Shown here: positions 50,521-60,727 of the stretch, piece by piece
Position numbering within the stretch: position 1 is the stretch's first letter
How the letters are laid out: each line of letters begins with the position of its first letter
Source: Closterium sp. NIES-65
Taxonomy: Eukaryota; Streptophyta; Zygnematophyceae; Desmidiales; Closteriaceae
Direction of reading: 5' to 3'
DNA length: 64,000 nucleotides
Assembly (NCBI GenBank): GCA_948144175.1
Contig: CANXME010002517.1
Location: 1,116,001 to 1,180,000 of the forward strand
The notes under the pieces: generated by a model
What the model was told of the DNA's origin: nothing
Databases searched by the model: none
Seen by the model: only the letters and a program-made list of their open reading frames with translations
Translations under genes and position numbers: made by a program

Positions 50521-51823
50521 GACACACCTGAGCGAGCAGGACCCTGGGGGGGGAGGGGGTCTACCGGGGGGGGGACCTGGCGCGAGGAAGAGCGGCGGGG
50601 GGGGGGGGAAGGGGAGCAGTGCGGTAGGGGAAGAGATGGTAGTACGTAAGCGACTCGTCAAACATGACGTCCTAGGAGGACTGAACACGGCGCGAGGTGG
50701 GGTGGTAAAACTGCCAACTAGGCGCGTCAGGGGGGAAGCCAAGGAAGACGCATGGAACAGCACGGGAGGACAGCTTGTCCGCAGACAAGTCGCGGACGAA
50801 AGCTCGAGATCCCCAGACACGGAACGCAGACGCATCGCCAACCTTCCCCGTCCACCGCAGAGCAGGGGAGGTCTCCGGCATAGAGACCCAGGGCTGAAGG
50901 TTGATCTGATGCGCCGCGTACTGAACCGCAAACGGCCACAGAAAATGGGGAGCAGCCGCATGGATCATGGACGTACGAGCAACGTCCATGACCATGCCAA
51001 TGCGGCGCTCAACAATCCTATTTTTCTGTGGAGAGGCCGGAAGCGTGAAGGTCTGGCAGATGCCCTCCGCACGATAGAAGGCTCGCAAAAGGTCGGAGGA
51101 AAACTCTCCACCTCTGTCGGAGTGCAGACGCAGAACAGGATTGTCTCAGCCGAAACTCTCTCTGAGCTGGAGACGAACAGCGCGGATCCAATCGATCAAC
51201 ACCTCAGTGACCTCACCCTTGCGGCGCAAGGGGAAGACTGTGGTGTAACGCGAGTAGTCGTCAACCACGAGCAGGAAGTAACGCTCATGACCCTGTCCAC
51301 GGACGTGGGCGGGGCCCCACACGTCCATGTGGAGATTCTGCAGCGGAGCCTCTGTTGGAGGAAACTCGGAGGAGTGAGGAGCGGCGTGCTGCCGTCCCTC
51401 GACGCAGGGAACGCAGGTAGGGGCAGGCCCCGGAGGAAAGAGAGGGAGGGACATGGGGAGACCAGAGACAAGGACACAGGAGGTCATGCCTCGGAGACGA
51501 GGCAGGGAGGGGTGACCAACGCGGTGGTGCCAAAGGAGAGTCTGGTGGGACAGGATGCGACACGAGCAGGGGGTAGACCCAGGACCAAACCTGGACGCTG
51601 CAGCAGACACCTGACCCGACGCAGCATCCTGACCAGACGCAGTAACCGAAGGAGACTCAGTCATCAGTGTGTACGGGCTCGACCCCGGGTGACGGGTAAA
51701 CGTGGCCAAGTGTCGGCTCGTCCGAGCACACATGTAGTGGGTCACTCGCTGACTCGCAGGAGTGAACTGGTCAACCCCTCCATCCTGCAGGTCAGCACCA
51801 CTCACCAAGTTCGTAGAGAACAA
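50521..51823 (-). pseudogene. T10 integrase and pre-integrase remnant
   Basis: HRVGHPSLPRLRGM, LHMDVWGPAHVRG and VVDDYSRYTTVFPLRRKG are present. A TGA at 51143-51145 lies in place of Ser in SFGSDFP. After it come LHSDRGGEFSSDL and SPQKNRIVERRIGM, where the catalytic Glu stays but N-G is changed. A TAG at 50672 replaces Gln in SSQDV. Confidence 0.82.
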
Positions 51824-52862
51824 GGGGAGGTAAAGACCTGACAGGGAGCCAGACGGGGCCGCCGGACACGGTAGGACAGTGGAGTAGTGAGCAAGGACAT
51901 GACCCCCAGAGGGGTCTGCCAGGGAGACTGCAACCGGCTGACTAAGCGGCGTGAGGGTGGTGCGGTCTCGAAAGAAGGAGCGGGAAGCACGTCAAGGGTG
52001 AAGGTGTGCAAGACCGGAGAGGCGCAGCACCAGACAGAGCAGACTCACCAGCACCTGGAGCAGGAGACTCACTAGCACCTAGAGCAGCAGCCTCACCGAC
52101 ACTTGGAGCAGGAGACGCACGAGCACCTAGAGCAGCAGCCTCACCAACACCTAGAGCAGCAGACTGGATACCGGGGTCAGGCGGCACACATAGATGACAG
52201 GCACCCTCAGCACTAGTAGACAATGCATACATTGCAGTGTGAAGAGCATCATAGTCAAGAGCAAAGATATCTACCCTCTGCCTAAGCAGCTCCAGCCAGG
52301 AGGGGAGCTCAGCGTCGTCGCCAAACTCTGTACGCCAATCGTCGCTCAGACGGGCGAAGCAGCGGGACTCCGTATGACCAGGAGTCCCGCAAGGCTGACC
52401 AGTCCGGACACCCGTGCGAATGACGTACGGGCAGCGAGCACTACTCAGTGACCCTCTACTCTGAGCGTACTACTCGCGAAGCTGCTGGGGCGAAAGGGTC
52501 TCGCGCGGACAATGCTGTAGCTGCACCTGGCCACTACAAGAAGCTCCCGAACTACTCACTCCAGGACGACTCCCACTACGGCCATCCCGATAACCCAAAC
52601 TAGCGTACCACTCACGAAGCTGCTGGGGCGGGAGGGACTCACGCGAACGTCGTTGGAGCTGCAGCTGGCTACCGCCAGGAGTAGCAGTAGCAGTAGTAGC
52701 CGCAGTAGCAGCAATAGCAGCAGTAGCAGTAGTAGCCGCAGTAGAAGCAGTAGCAGCAGTAGCAGTAGTAGCAGCACGGCCACCCCTACAACCCCAACTA
52801 GCGTACCACTCACGAAGCTGTTGGGGCGTGAGGGACTCACGCGGACGGTGCTGGAGCTGCAT
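51824..52862 (-). pseudogene. T10 atypical gag remnant and broken protease
   Basis: A four-base deletion at 51990/51991 destroys the D-S-G codons of the protease. Upstream, the gag part reads YALSTSAEGACHLCVPPDPG and a finger CPYVIRTGVRTGQPC..H..C with spacing CX13CX4HX4C. The motif PQQLREWYAS occurs three times (near 52480, 52610 and 52815), separated by Ala/Thr-rich triplet repeats. The third copy has TAG for Trp. No capsid-like N-terminus was found upstream. Confidence 0.75.
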
Positions 52863-53952
52863 CTGGCCACGCCAGGAGCAGCAGTAGCTGTAGAAAGAGC
52901 AGTAGCAGCAGGAGCAGCAGTAACAGCAGTACGGGCAGGGCTGTGCTCACCAGTGGCGAGAAGGGCAGGCGTACGACGGCGGCAATGGCGAGGCCGCGAC
53001 CACTGCAGGGCAAGGGCTCCGCGGCAGCTGCAGGGGCGGCTGCTCCAGGGGCCAGGGGCGGCTGCTCCAGGGGCCAGGGGCGGCTGCTCCAGGGGCCAGG
53101 GGCGGCTGCTGCAGGGGCGGCTGCTCTAGGGGCCAGGGGCGGCTGCTGCAGGGGTGGCTGCTCCAGGGGCCAGGGGCGGCTGCTGCAGGGGCAGCTGCTG
53201 CAAGGGGCGGGAGCAGGGGCCGCCGTCCGAAGGTTGGGCGCGGGTTAGGGCAGGGCGCCGCGGTGGGCAGGGGCAACGCCGCGCGGGTCCAACAGGGGCA
53301 TCGCGACGAGCAGGGGCGACGCGCGGGTCCTGTTGGGGCGTCGCGACGCGCAGGAGCCGCGACGCGCGGGTCACGCAGGGGGGTCGCGACGAGGCGGGGG
53401 CGACGCGCGGGTCCCGCTGAGGCGTCGGGACGAGGCAGGGGCGATACCCGGGTGGCGACGGGGCTGGGCCGCGACTGGCGACGAGGCGGGGCCGCTACGG
53501 GCAACGGGGCAGGGCCGCGAAGGAGCTGCGAAGGGGCCGCTAAGGGGCCGCGAAGGGGCCGCGAAGGGGCTGGGAAGGGGCCGCTAAGGGACCGCGAAGG
53601 GGCCGCGAAGGGGCTGGGAAGGGGCCGCTACGGGGCCGCGAAGGGGCCGCGAAGGGGCCGCGAAGGGGCCGGGAAGGGGCCGGGAAGGGGCCGCTAAGGG
53701 ACCGCGAAGGGGCCGCTACGGGGCCGCGAAGGGGGCCCGCTAAGGGGCCGCGAAGGGGCCGCGAAGGGGCAGCGAAGGGGCCGCGAAGGGGGCGCTAAGG
53801 GGCTGTGAAGGGGGCCGCTAAGGGGTCGCGAAGGGGCCACTAAGGGGCCTCGAAAGGGTAGGGCAGGTCAGAGCGCGAAGCGCACTACGGGCAGGGTAGG
53901 AAAAAATTTAGATGGTGGGCCCTTAGGAAGAAACGGTCCCACTAGGGAACCC
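52863..53952 (-). repeat. T10 leader with GC-rich minisatellites
   Basis: About 53025-53180 repeats a unit of GGGGCCAGGGGCGGCTGCT type. About 53290-53440 repeats GACGCGCGGGTC. About 53510-53860 repeats GGGGCCGCGAAG (12 bp) with variants. It is C-rich on the sense strand. No gene is supported. Confidence 0.8.
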
Positions 53953-53963
53953 GCTCCATACCA
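53953..53963 (-). promoter_or_regulatory. T10 primer-binding site
   Basis: On the minus strand TGGTATGGAGC follows the LTR. It is a variant of the T4/T6/T7 site with A to G. Confidence 0.7.
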
Positions 53964-54088
53964 TGTGAAGAAAGAGGAATGACTGAACTAGCAAAGAGAT
54001 GGGTACAAGTAGGGAAACCTAGCAGTGTTGTACCCCATATGGTCTACCCCACTACAGCCTACACAGACTATGTCATGTATGTTTGACA
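53964..54088 (-). repeat. T10 5' LTR
   Basis: It is 125 bp, one difference (AAGAGAT against AGGAGAT) from the 3' copy. Confidence 0.92.
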
Positions 54089-54093
54089 TACCG

Positions 54094-54134
54094 GCCGGGG
54101 CGAGTGGGAACGACGCGATCCTGGTCGTCGTCGA
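54094..54134 (+). pseudogene. T3 integrase core, middle sliver
   Basis: Forty-one bases encode AGASGNDAILVVVD, joining in frame with MGLP before T10 and RLAKMEHF after T11. The last codon is split by T11. Confidence 0.88.
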
Positions 54135-54367
54135 TGTTAGAATATATATGTAACTGCCAGTAGCTGTAGTTTAGTGTAGTTATTATAAACTGTTGGTGGT
54201 GCACCTTCTTTGCATGCTCTGTTTGCTATTTGTACCCTAGTGCTATAGTGAACACCATTCCCATTCTCGACTTCTCCTTGCCACAACTATCTCGACTCCC
54301 CTTGGCCTAGGCTACTAAGCCTAGGCCCTACCTAAACCTAGCTACTACTACACTCACTATCTTGACA
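54135..54367 (+). repeat. T11 5' LTR
   Basis: It is TGTTAGAATATATATG to ATCTTGACA. It contains a perfect hairpin at 54304-54327 (GGCCTAGGCT, loop ACTA, AGCCTAGGCC), kept in the other LTR. Confidence 0.92.
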
Positions 54368-54380
54368 TGGCATTAGAGCC
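54368..54380 (+). promoter_or_regulatory. T11 primer-binding site
   Basis: TGGCATTAGAGCC starts directly after the LTR. It resembles the initiator tRNA-Met complement TGGTATCAGAGCC with two changes. Confidence 0.65.
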
Positions 54381-54570
54381 TGTTACGTCCTGGCCTGTGG
54401 GCCTGCCTCAAGCTTCCGCTGCTGTTTTTCCGGTCGCGCGCCGCGGGCGAGTGGCGAATTTCCTTCTGTCCCGCGCCCGGGTGGCGCGTGACGTTTTACC
54501 TGCTCGTCGTGCGCCCCATGGCACGCGACGGTGCCCTGAACTATCCGTCGCGTGCCCCGTGGTGCGCGAC

Positions 54571-54864
54571 GGTGCCCTGAGCCGCCGCGGATCCGCCACT
54601 GGCGCCCGCATCGGTGCCCTGAGCCGCCGCGGATCCGCCTCTGGCGCCCGCAACGGTGCCCTGAGCCGCCGCGGAACCGCCCCTGGCGCCCGCGACGGTG
54701 CCCTGAGCCGCCGCGGACCCGCCCCTGGCGCCCGCGACGGTGACCTGAGCCACCGCGGACCCACCTCTGGCGCCCGCGACGGTGCCCTGGGCCGCCGCGG
54801 AACCGCCCCTGGCGTCCGGGACGGTGTCCTGAGCCGCAGCGGACCCGCCCCTGGCGCCCGTGGC
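54571..54864 (+). repeat. Seven tandem 42-bp units in T11
   Basis: Units start GGTGCCCTGAGCCGCCGCGG and continue with an alternating ACCCGCC/CTGGCGCCCGC half. Seven full copies are followed by a partial eighth. The period is a multiple of three, so a frame through it reads ALSRRGxAxGARDG repeats. Confidence 0.88.
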
Positions 54865-55555
54865 GGTGCCCCTGCCTCACCCGCGCCTGCACTCGCTGCA
54901 GCCGCCCCTGCACCACCCAGCGCCTGCCCTTGGAGCAGCCGCCCCCGCTCCTGCACTCGGTGCACCCGCCTCTGCCTCACCCCGCGCCTGCACTCGCTGC
55001 AGCCGCCCCTGACCTACCCGCGCCGACCCTCTGTAGCCGCTCTGCGGCTTTCTCCCCGCCCACCCCCTCCTCCTTCGTCTCCCTACAGCCGTGGGGGGAG
55101 GGTATGGGGGTGGCGGGTGTGGGGGTGATGGGTGGTGTGCTTCCCTTCCCCTCCTCCTCCTTTCGTTCCCACTGCTGCAGCTGCCGCTGGGGGGGAGGGT
55201 GTGAGGGTGTGGGGGAGCCGGGGGAGTGGCACTGGGGTGGCGGGTGTGAGACCAACCAGCAGCCGTCCCTCCACCTCTCCTCTCTTCCCCCCTCTGCTGC
55301 TCCTGCAGCAGAGTGGGGGGGAGGGGGAGGGGGAGGGTGAGGGGATGGAGGGGGTGACCAGCCAGAGCCAGCCCGCCTCCTCTCTCTCCCTGCTGCCCCT
55401 CCTGTGGTCAGGGGGGGGGAAGAGAGTAAGGGGGTGGCAGGAATGTCTTATTGTCGCCTGTCCCTTTGCTGCTGTACCTGCTCTGTTACCGTGCCTGCTG
55501 TTGCTGTTGCTGGTGTACCCCTGCAGGTTGTGTTTTGCAGGCAGTTATGGGGGAG
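54865..55555 (+). other. T11 interior, non-coding
   Basis: It holds Pro-codon-rich GC text to about 55080, then a G-rich region with GGGGGAGGG-type runs (55090-55440) and a less biased end. It finishes in a purine tract before the 3' LTR. I see no gene. Confidence 0.6.
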
Positions 55556-55788
55556 TGTTAGAATATATATGTAACTGCCTGTAGCTGTAGTTTAGTGTAG
55601 TTATTATAAACTGTTGGTGGTGCACCTTCTTTGCATGCTCTGTTTGCTATATGTACCCTAGTGCTATTGTGAACACCATTCACATTCTCGACTTCTCCTT
55701 GCCACAACTATCTCGACTCCCCTTGGCCTAGGCTACTAAGCCTAGGCCCTACCTAAACCTAGCTCCTACTACACTCACTATCTTGATA
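55556..55788 (+). repeat. T11 3' LTR
   Basis: It is 233 bp; the terminal CA is changed to TA. The hairpin at 55725-55748 is intact. Confidence 0.92.
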
Positions 55789-55793
55789 GTCGA

Positions 55794-56304
55794 TCGACTG
55801 GCGAAAATGGAACACTTCACAGCCTGCAAAAAATCAATCACAGCCGAAGAAACAGCTCGCCTCTTCATTTCCACCGTCGTTCGACTACACGGGATACCAG
55901 TAGCGATCATCAGCGACCGAGACACGAAATTCACCAGCAACTTCTGGCGGAACCTGTGGCAGCAGTTTGGCACGCAACTACAGTTCAGCTCTTCGTACCA
56001 CCCCGAGACCGACGGACAGACAGAAAGGACAAATCAGACGATGGAACAGCTCATCCGAGCCACGTGCGACAACCCAACCATCTGGGAACAGCAACTGCCA
56101 CTCATCGAATTCGCGTACAACAACTCACCTTCCGCCACGACCCAACAGTCACCGTTTTACCTGAACTACGAACAAGACCCGACAGTACCCATGACCCCGA
56201 ATCTCGACAACCCAGTACCACGAGCGCAACAGTTCGCCAAGATTTTACAAGCAGCACGGACCCGGGCAGCAGACGCAATTAAAAAAATCGAACATCATCG
56301 CTAA
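55794..56304 (+). pseudogene. T3 integrase core, C-terminal part
   Basis: RLAKMEHFTACKKSITAEET is followed by IISDRDTKFTSNFW (second catalytic Asp), SSSYHPETDGQTERTNQ (catalytic Glu) and the conserved LPLIEFAYNNSPSATTQQSP. The frame leaves near 56283, where a run AATTAAAAAAATCG precedes IEHHR and a stop (56302-56304), while homology continues in another frame. The three core residues of the integrase are all present across the pieces. Confidence 0.9.
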
Positions 56305-56791
56305 ACGCAACGCCGGCCGCCACCGCCGACCTGTCACTTACCAGACCGACGACCTAGTTTTACTTGACACACAGAACCTCCGCCTGCCCATTACCCCAAA
56401 ACCCCACCTCCGATGCTGTGGACCATTCCGCATCAGCCACATGATTACACCCGTCACCACCCACCTCCTCCTCCCTGCTGACTGGTACGTCAGTCCGTCT
56501 TTCCACGTCAGTCTGCTTCGCCCCTACGTACCATCCACAAGCCAACTGCCACGCAACCGCCCCGCCAGCATGACACGACCGCCGAAAGAGCCAATCATAA
56601 CGTCTGAGAAGATTCTGAGCCACCGAGTTCGTGACCCACGAGGAGCCCGAAGGATCGAATTCCTGATCCGCTGGAGAGACCGTACACCCACCGAGGACAA
56701 CTGGGCTCCCCTGGACAAAATCAGAAACCACCACGTCCTCACAGAGTATTTGTGCAGCCGGAATTTTCGGGATGTACACGCGCTTTCGTAA
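56305..56791 (+). pseudogene. T3 integrase C-terminal domain and chromodomain
   Basis: GRHRRPVTYQTDDLVLLDTQ and CCGPFRISHMITPVTTHLLL are the Gypsy integrase tail. VSLLRPYV leads to the chromodomain EKILSHRVRDPRGARRIEFL then IRWRDRTPTEDNWAPLDKI, with the aromatic and acidic positions typical of chromovirus chromodomains. It ends in TAA at 56789. Chromodomains of this kind are known to steer integration to marked chromatin. Confidence 0.88.
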
Positions 56792-56802
56792 GGGCCTCCT
56801 TA

Positions 56803-56823
56803 GGGGGGGGGGGGGGGGGGTAG
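56803..56823 (+). promoter_or_regulatory. T3 polypurine tract with 18 G
   Basis: An uninterrupted run of 18 G (56803-56820) and TAG precede the LTR. The length of so pure a run may be miscalled. Confidence 0.75.
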
Positions 56824-57048
56824 TGTAAGGAAAAATTCATTTTCCTTACTTCGCGTCCCTGCTCAGCGCGTACACCACTCTAGCACCACAGTCAGCACCG
56901 TTACAACTCGCAACCATCGCATCGACAATCCTCCCGCCACCTTCGCACGTCGCACCCCGACCTCACGGCTCAGCAGGTAACCCGCGCTCCGGGCCTCCGC
57001 CTCGACATTTTCCCAAACCTCAGTTCCAGGCCCGTCGCGCGTCACCCA
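56824..57048 (+). repeat. T3 3' LTR, left part
   Basis: It starts TGTAAGGAAAAATTC and matches the 5' LTR up to GCGCGTCACCCA, where T12 enters. It contains the 22 bases absent from the 5' LTR. Confidence 0.92.
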
Positions 57049-57475
57049 TGTTGGGAACAAATAAGTTAAGCGCCTCTGTCGTGTCAGTACTCAAGACACA
57101 AAACGAAGCAGCTCAAGTCGAAGCAGCGCGAGTCAACCAACGAGGTTAACGTAACCGTCGGAGGTTACGGGAAAGTCAAAGGGCAACGACCTTTGACCTG
57201 ACGCAGCGCGACAGCAAGGACAAACAACTGACTCGACATTGAGCAGTTGCCCGAGTCGCACTGTATCGAACCGCAACAGTAAAATTAGTTATAATGTCTC
57301 TTCATATTCTCTGTACTCATCTATTTATATTCTTGTATCTCTTTGCTTTTATCAACTTACTTTGCCCTCACATACTAGCGCAAGGTGGTTCAAGAGCTTT
57401 ATTCAACGCTTCCGCTATTACAACATCTACTCAGACTTTAACTCTACAAAGATCCTAGGGCGTTTTAGCCCAACA
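57049..57475 (+). repeat. T12 5' LTR
   Basis: It is 427 bp with a 7-bp TGTTGGG/CCCAACA inverted terminus. TAGTTATAATGTCTC (near 57287) and TCTATTTATATTC (near 57330) are candidate core promoter elements. Confidence 0.94.
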
Positions 57476-57487
57476 TGGTATGAGAGC
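57476..57487 (+). promoter_or_regulatory. T12 primer-binding site
   Basis: TGGTATGAGAGC follows the LTR directly and differs from the initiator tRNA-Met complement by one base. Confidence 0.85.
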
Positions 57488-57535
57488 AGTTAGAGTTAAA
57501 ATTCATTATTCAACACTCAGTACATCAAAGATGAC

Positions 57536-60500
57536 ATGTCTGCTAGAAAGGAGAGGAGCTCCTCCAACGGCTCTCCCGGTACTACCCCTACTCCACCGCC
57601 TGCCTCTGGCCTACTGACTGAGGAGGGGACAACGACGAGACCAGCAGCTGGGTCTACGGAAACACCCGCAAACCAAGGCGCGGGCTTCGATCCAAGCATG
57701 ATGGAGAAATTTTTCTCCTTCATGTCCTTCTACGAGCAGCACCAGCAAGGAGCACCTGCGCAATCAAACAACAGCAACAACAACAACAACGTGACGCCTA
57801 TGAGTCTCGATGGCTCATCCTACGCGCGCGGGAATCAACATCAACAACCCACCTTTGCTCCGTACGAGCCCCAGCGTGGCTCCGTCAGCTTTATGCCGCA
57901 ACCACAACCTGCACCGGGACAAGAGAGAGCACTGGACGCATTACAAGTTCAGTCGCAATTTGCGCACGTTTTAAAGCTGCAAACGATAAAGCCCTTTGAC
58001 GTAAAAGACTTCTTCACCTGGTCTTTCGAATTCGAGCTGATGATGGAAGGAGCGCAAATCCTTGGCTTCTTCGACGGGTCCCTGCCATATCCAACAAACG
58101 GCACACAGTATGAGAAGCAGCAGTATACTTATCAATCAATGATGGCGTACACTATACTACTGATGAACATTACCCCGACCCAACAGCAGAATATCAGGCC
58201 TTACCGAGGCTACGGCAACTCCGCGGAGCTCGCGTACAACCACCTGAAGAACCTGTATCAAGCAACAGACAGTGTAAACCAAAGCCGGTTAATGGCGCAG
58301 CTGACAACAATCGAAATGAAGCCAAACGAGAAAGGCATGGAGTATATCAGTCGCTGCTGCGAGCTGCGCGACAGGCTCCTTAGATGTGGAGGTTCAATTT
58401 CAGAAGACGCCTTCGTCACGGTCGTCATCGGCGGTCTCGGCCCTCACTGGCGCTCCACTCGCGCCATATTACGAGCACACGGAAGAATCTCCGAAGCGGC
58501 ACTCTGCGCCGAAATCCACGCCGAGCAGCAAGATATGGACCTGCAAGAAGAACGACATAAGAAAAAGGCATCAGTACCAGAATTCGCCTTTCACACCCAG
58601 CGACGCTACAACAATAGCAACACTCGACAGCAACAACAACCGAAGCCAGTACCTCCTTTTTGCCATATCTGCAAGACTTCAGGACATCCTCGCACTCACT
58701 GCCCGTATCGTCATCAATCGACAGCACCACAGCGACAACTCCGACCTTCGAGCGGCCAAGTCACCTCGACGCAAGCAGCCCCAACAACTTCAGTCCAAGC
58801 TTCAACGACTCCAACAGGACAACCTGCGCAAAAACCAAGGAATATCGTCAACTGCATGGTAAAGATAACCGACTCCTGCACAACCGAGTCACCACCGCAC
58901 TACTCACCCGAAGAACAACTTGACAACAGCACGCCTCGCCGCGAGTCTCTTCAACCGAATCCGACGTACGCCGCCATTGCTCAAAGTGAACCATCCGGGA
59001 AAGATACTTGGTTCTTGGACAGTTGCTGCGGACAACACATGTGCTCTTCGGGACGCTTCGTCCAACGCGAACATCGACTTCAACGAGAGGTCGTCATCAC
59101 AGTTGCCAACAATCAGAACCTGCGCACACGACGACAAGGAATGGTACAGCTTCAGTCCAGGGAGACTAATGTTATACTACACATGTCAAAGGTACTAATA
59201 GCAGAAGGACTCGGCTACAACTTACTGAGCGTCAGCCAGTTGATGGCGAAGGGCATCCACCTGGAAGCCGACAGCACCACCCAGGAATTTAAATTATATC
59301 ACGGGAAAGGCGGCCTTTACATCGGGAAGGCAGTTCTGAAGAACAACGTCTTCGTCCTGGATTTCGTCCCGGACCTGGGCACCGCAGACAGCGACGCTAT
59401 TGTTAACTTCACGGACTGGACGCACCCTCCAGATCTTGATCCAGACTTCAGCCCGGAAGGCTTCTGGTACTCCCATACTATCCCTGAAGCAGAACGAACA
59501 CGCGCATTAGCAACAATACAATACTCGACAGCAGCAGAGACAACATCGACAGCAGCAGAGACATCGTCGGCAGCAGCAGAGACATCATCGGCAGCAGCAG
59601 AAACAACAACGACAGCAGCAGAGACATCATCGGCAGCAGCAGAGACAAGATCGGCAGCAGCAGCAGGAACAACGACACCAGTCCTCGTCGACGAAGAACC
59701 ACCAACACCCGCACAGCAGTTGAAACCAACTCCACGAGAAGCCCACAGAAGCGCAAACTTCGTCGCCAGCTTCTACTCCAACTCCGACACGTATCGACGA
59801 TCACCCGGACATCGCGCCTCCGAAGAAACCTGGCACGCACGATTGGGACATCCAAGCAACACAGTCTTAAACAACACGATAAGAGCAGGAGTTCTCGACA
59901 AAGACTCCCTACTACTACCCGACGGCAGAGAACTTCAAAAGGCACGAGGGACTTGTCTTACCTGCCCCGAAGCTGACTTACCACATCGACCGTTCGCTCC
60001 TCATCACAACCCGAGCGCACCGGCGTACGCACCACTCGAGAAGGTGTACAGCGACACCCTCTACAATCGCGAACCAGGACAAGTCACCTACAACTATACG
60101 ATTACCTTCATCGACGCCGCCACTCGATATGTCTGGCATCTAAACCTACCAAGCCGCGACATGGCACTCGCAGCGTTCGCCGCCTGGCTACCAGTAGCAA
60201 AACGAGAGTCGGGAGCACAGCTGAAAAGCTTCCAGTCAGACGGAGGAGGAGAATACACCTCTCAGCGCTTCAAGCAGTACCTGGCGGAAAGAGGAATCAA
60301 GCAACTCCTCTCCCTTCCCTACGCCCATCAGCAGCAAGGTGTCGCAGAACGAATGAACAGAACTCTACAGAACAGCATGCGCAAACTGTTACGTGGCATG
60401 CGGCTACCCAACCACCAGTGGCCTGCAGCAATGGACCACGCTGTCATGCTGCACAACTTGATGTCGTCGTCCTCACTCCCGAACAACGCATCACCGCATC

Positions 60501-60727
60501 TGCTGTGGACAGGGAAGCAGGGCAGCACAAAAATGTTACGAGTTTTTGGGTGCATGGTACAGTACCGACCCCCTGAGGCACGAGCGGGAAGATTTTCACA
60601 ACGCGCACAGTGGGGACTACACCTCGGCATAAAAAAGAATTACAACGCGTGGAAAATCTTTGACGTCCACTCAAAGGAAACAGTAGCAGCACGTGATGTG
60701 ATCTTCTACGAACGCCTCACCCTTTAG
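57536..60727 (+). CDS. T12 gag-protease-integrase polyprotein, ended by TAG
   Basis: 1063 codons start at ATGTCTGCTAGA; an earlier ATG at 57531 is out of frame. Gag: KLQTIKPFDVKDFFTWSFEF and IGGLGPHWRSTRAILRAHGR. The zinc knuckle C376, C379, H384, C389 is CX2CX4HX4C. Protease D495 lies in WFLDSCCGQHMC, where the usual D-S-G is D-S-C. A Thr/Ala/Ser repeat (TAAETSSAAAE type, about residues 660-720) precedes WHARLGHPS and CLTC. Integrase D840, D902 and E938 form DD35E. The TAG (60725-60727) follows YERLTL and the same frame continues with TYLANLHENQ. Confidence 0.92.
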   Translation: MSARKERSSSNGSPGTTPTPPPASGLLTEEGTTTRPAAGSTETPANQGAGFDPSMMEKFFSFMSFYEQHQQGAPAQSNNSNNNNNVTPMSLDGSSYARGNQHQQPTFAPYEPQRGSVSFMPQPQPAPGQERALDALQVQSQFAHVLKLQTIKPFDVKDFFTWSFEFELMMEGAQILGFFDGSLPYPTNGTQYEKQQYTYQSMMAYTILLMNITPTQQQNIRPYRGYGNSAELAYNHLKNLYQATDSVNQSRLMAQLTTIEMKPNEKGMEYISRCCELRDRLLRCGGSISEDAFVTVVIGGLGPHWRSTRAILRAHGRISEAALCAEIHAEQQDMDLQEERHKKKASVPEFAFHTQRRYNNSNTRQQQQPKPVPPFCHICKTSGHPRTHCPYRHQSTAPQRQLRPSSGQVTSTQAAPTTSVQASTTPTGQPAQKPRNIVNCMVKITDSCTTESPPHYSPEEQLDNSTPRRESLQPNPTYAAIAQSEPSGKDTWFLDSCCGQHMCSSGRFVQREHRLQREVVITVANNQNLRTRRQGMVQLQSRETNVILHMSKVLIAEGLGYNLLSVSQLMAKGIHLEADSTTQEFKLYHGKGGLYIGKAVLKNNVFVLDFVPDLGTADSDAIVNFTDWTHPPDLDPDFSPEGFWYSHTIPEAERTRALATIQYSTAAETTSTAAETSSAAAETSSAAAETTTTAAETSSAAAETRSAAAAGTTTPVLVDEEPPTPAQQLKPTPREAHRSANFVASFYSNSDTYRRSPGHRASEETWHARLGHPSNTVLNNTIRAGVLDKDSLLLPDGRELQKARGTCLTCPEADLPHRPFAPHHNPSAPAYAPLEKVYSDTLYNREPGQVTYNYTITFIDAATRYVWHLNLPSRDMALAAFAAWLPVAKRESGAQLKSFQSDGGGEYTSQRFKQYLAERGIKQLLSLPYAHQQQGVAERMNRTLQNSMRKLLRGMRLPNHQWPAAMDHAVMLHNLMSSSSLPNNASPHLLWTGKQGSTKMLRVFGCMVQYRPPEARAGRFSQRAQWGLHLGIKKNYNAWKIFDVHSKETVAARDVIFYERLTL

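Larger units (their letters stand above)
47802..54088 (-). mobile_element. T10: internally deleted Copia element, minus strand
   Basis: LTRs of 125 bp (47802-47926, 53964-54088) differ at one base. TACCG flanks it at 47797-47801 and 54089-54093. RNase H and the C-terminal RT are deleted near 48174, and the capsid part of gag is missing. It is non-autonomous, yet recent by LTR identity. It is inserted in the T3 integrase core. Confidence 0.93.
54367..55128 (+). other. Open frame across T11 repeats (coding status doubtful)
   Basis: A 253-codon frame starts with an ATG formed by the last base of the LTR and the primer site (MALEPVTSWPVG). It passes the 42-bp repeats and ends in a Ser/Pro/Arg-rich tail. 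Nothing in it resembles a known domain. GC-rich repeats commonly give such frames by chance, and the start lies in the primer site, so I do not call it a gene. Confidence 0.15.
54135..55788 (+). mobile_element. T11: short non-autonomous LTR element
   Basis: LTRs of 233 bp (54135-54367, 55556-55788) differ at six positions. GTCGA flanks it at 54130-54134 and 55789-55793. The 1188-bp interior has a primer-site-like start and a purine tract (TTATGGGGGAG) but no gag or pol. By size and content it resembles terminal-repeat elements in miniature, though it is larger than most. It splits the T3 integrase codon GAT. Confidence 0.92.

Noticed and set aside
54571..54864. CRISPR-like regular 42-bp repetition
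   Set aside because: Units are contiguous, with no unique spacers; it is a tandem repeat in an LTR element of a eukaryote.
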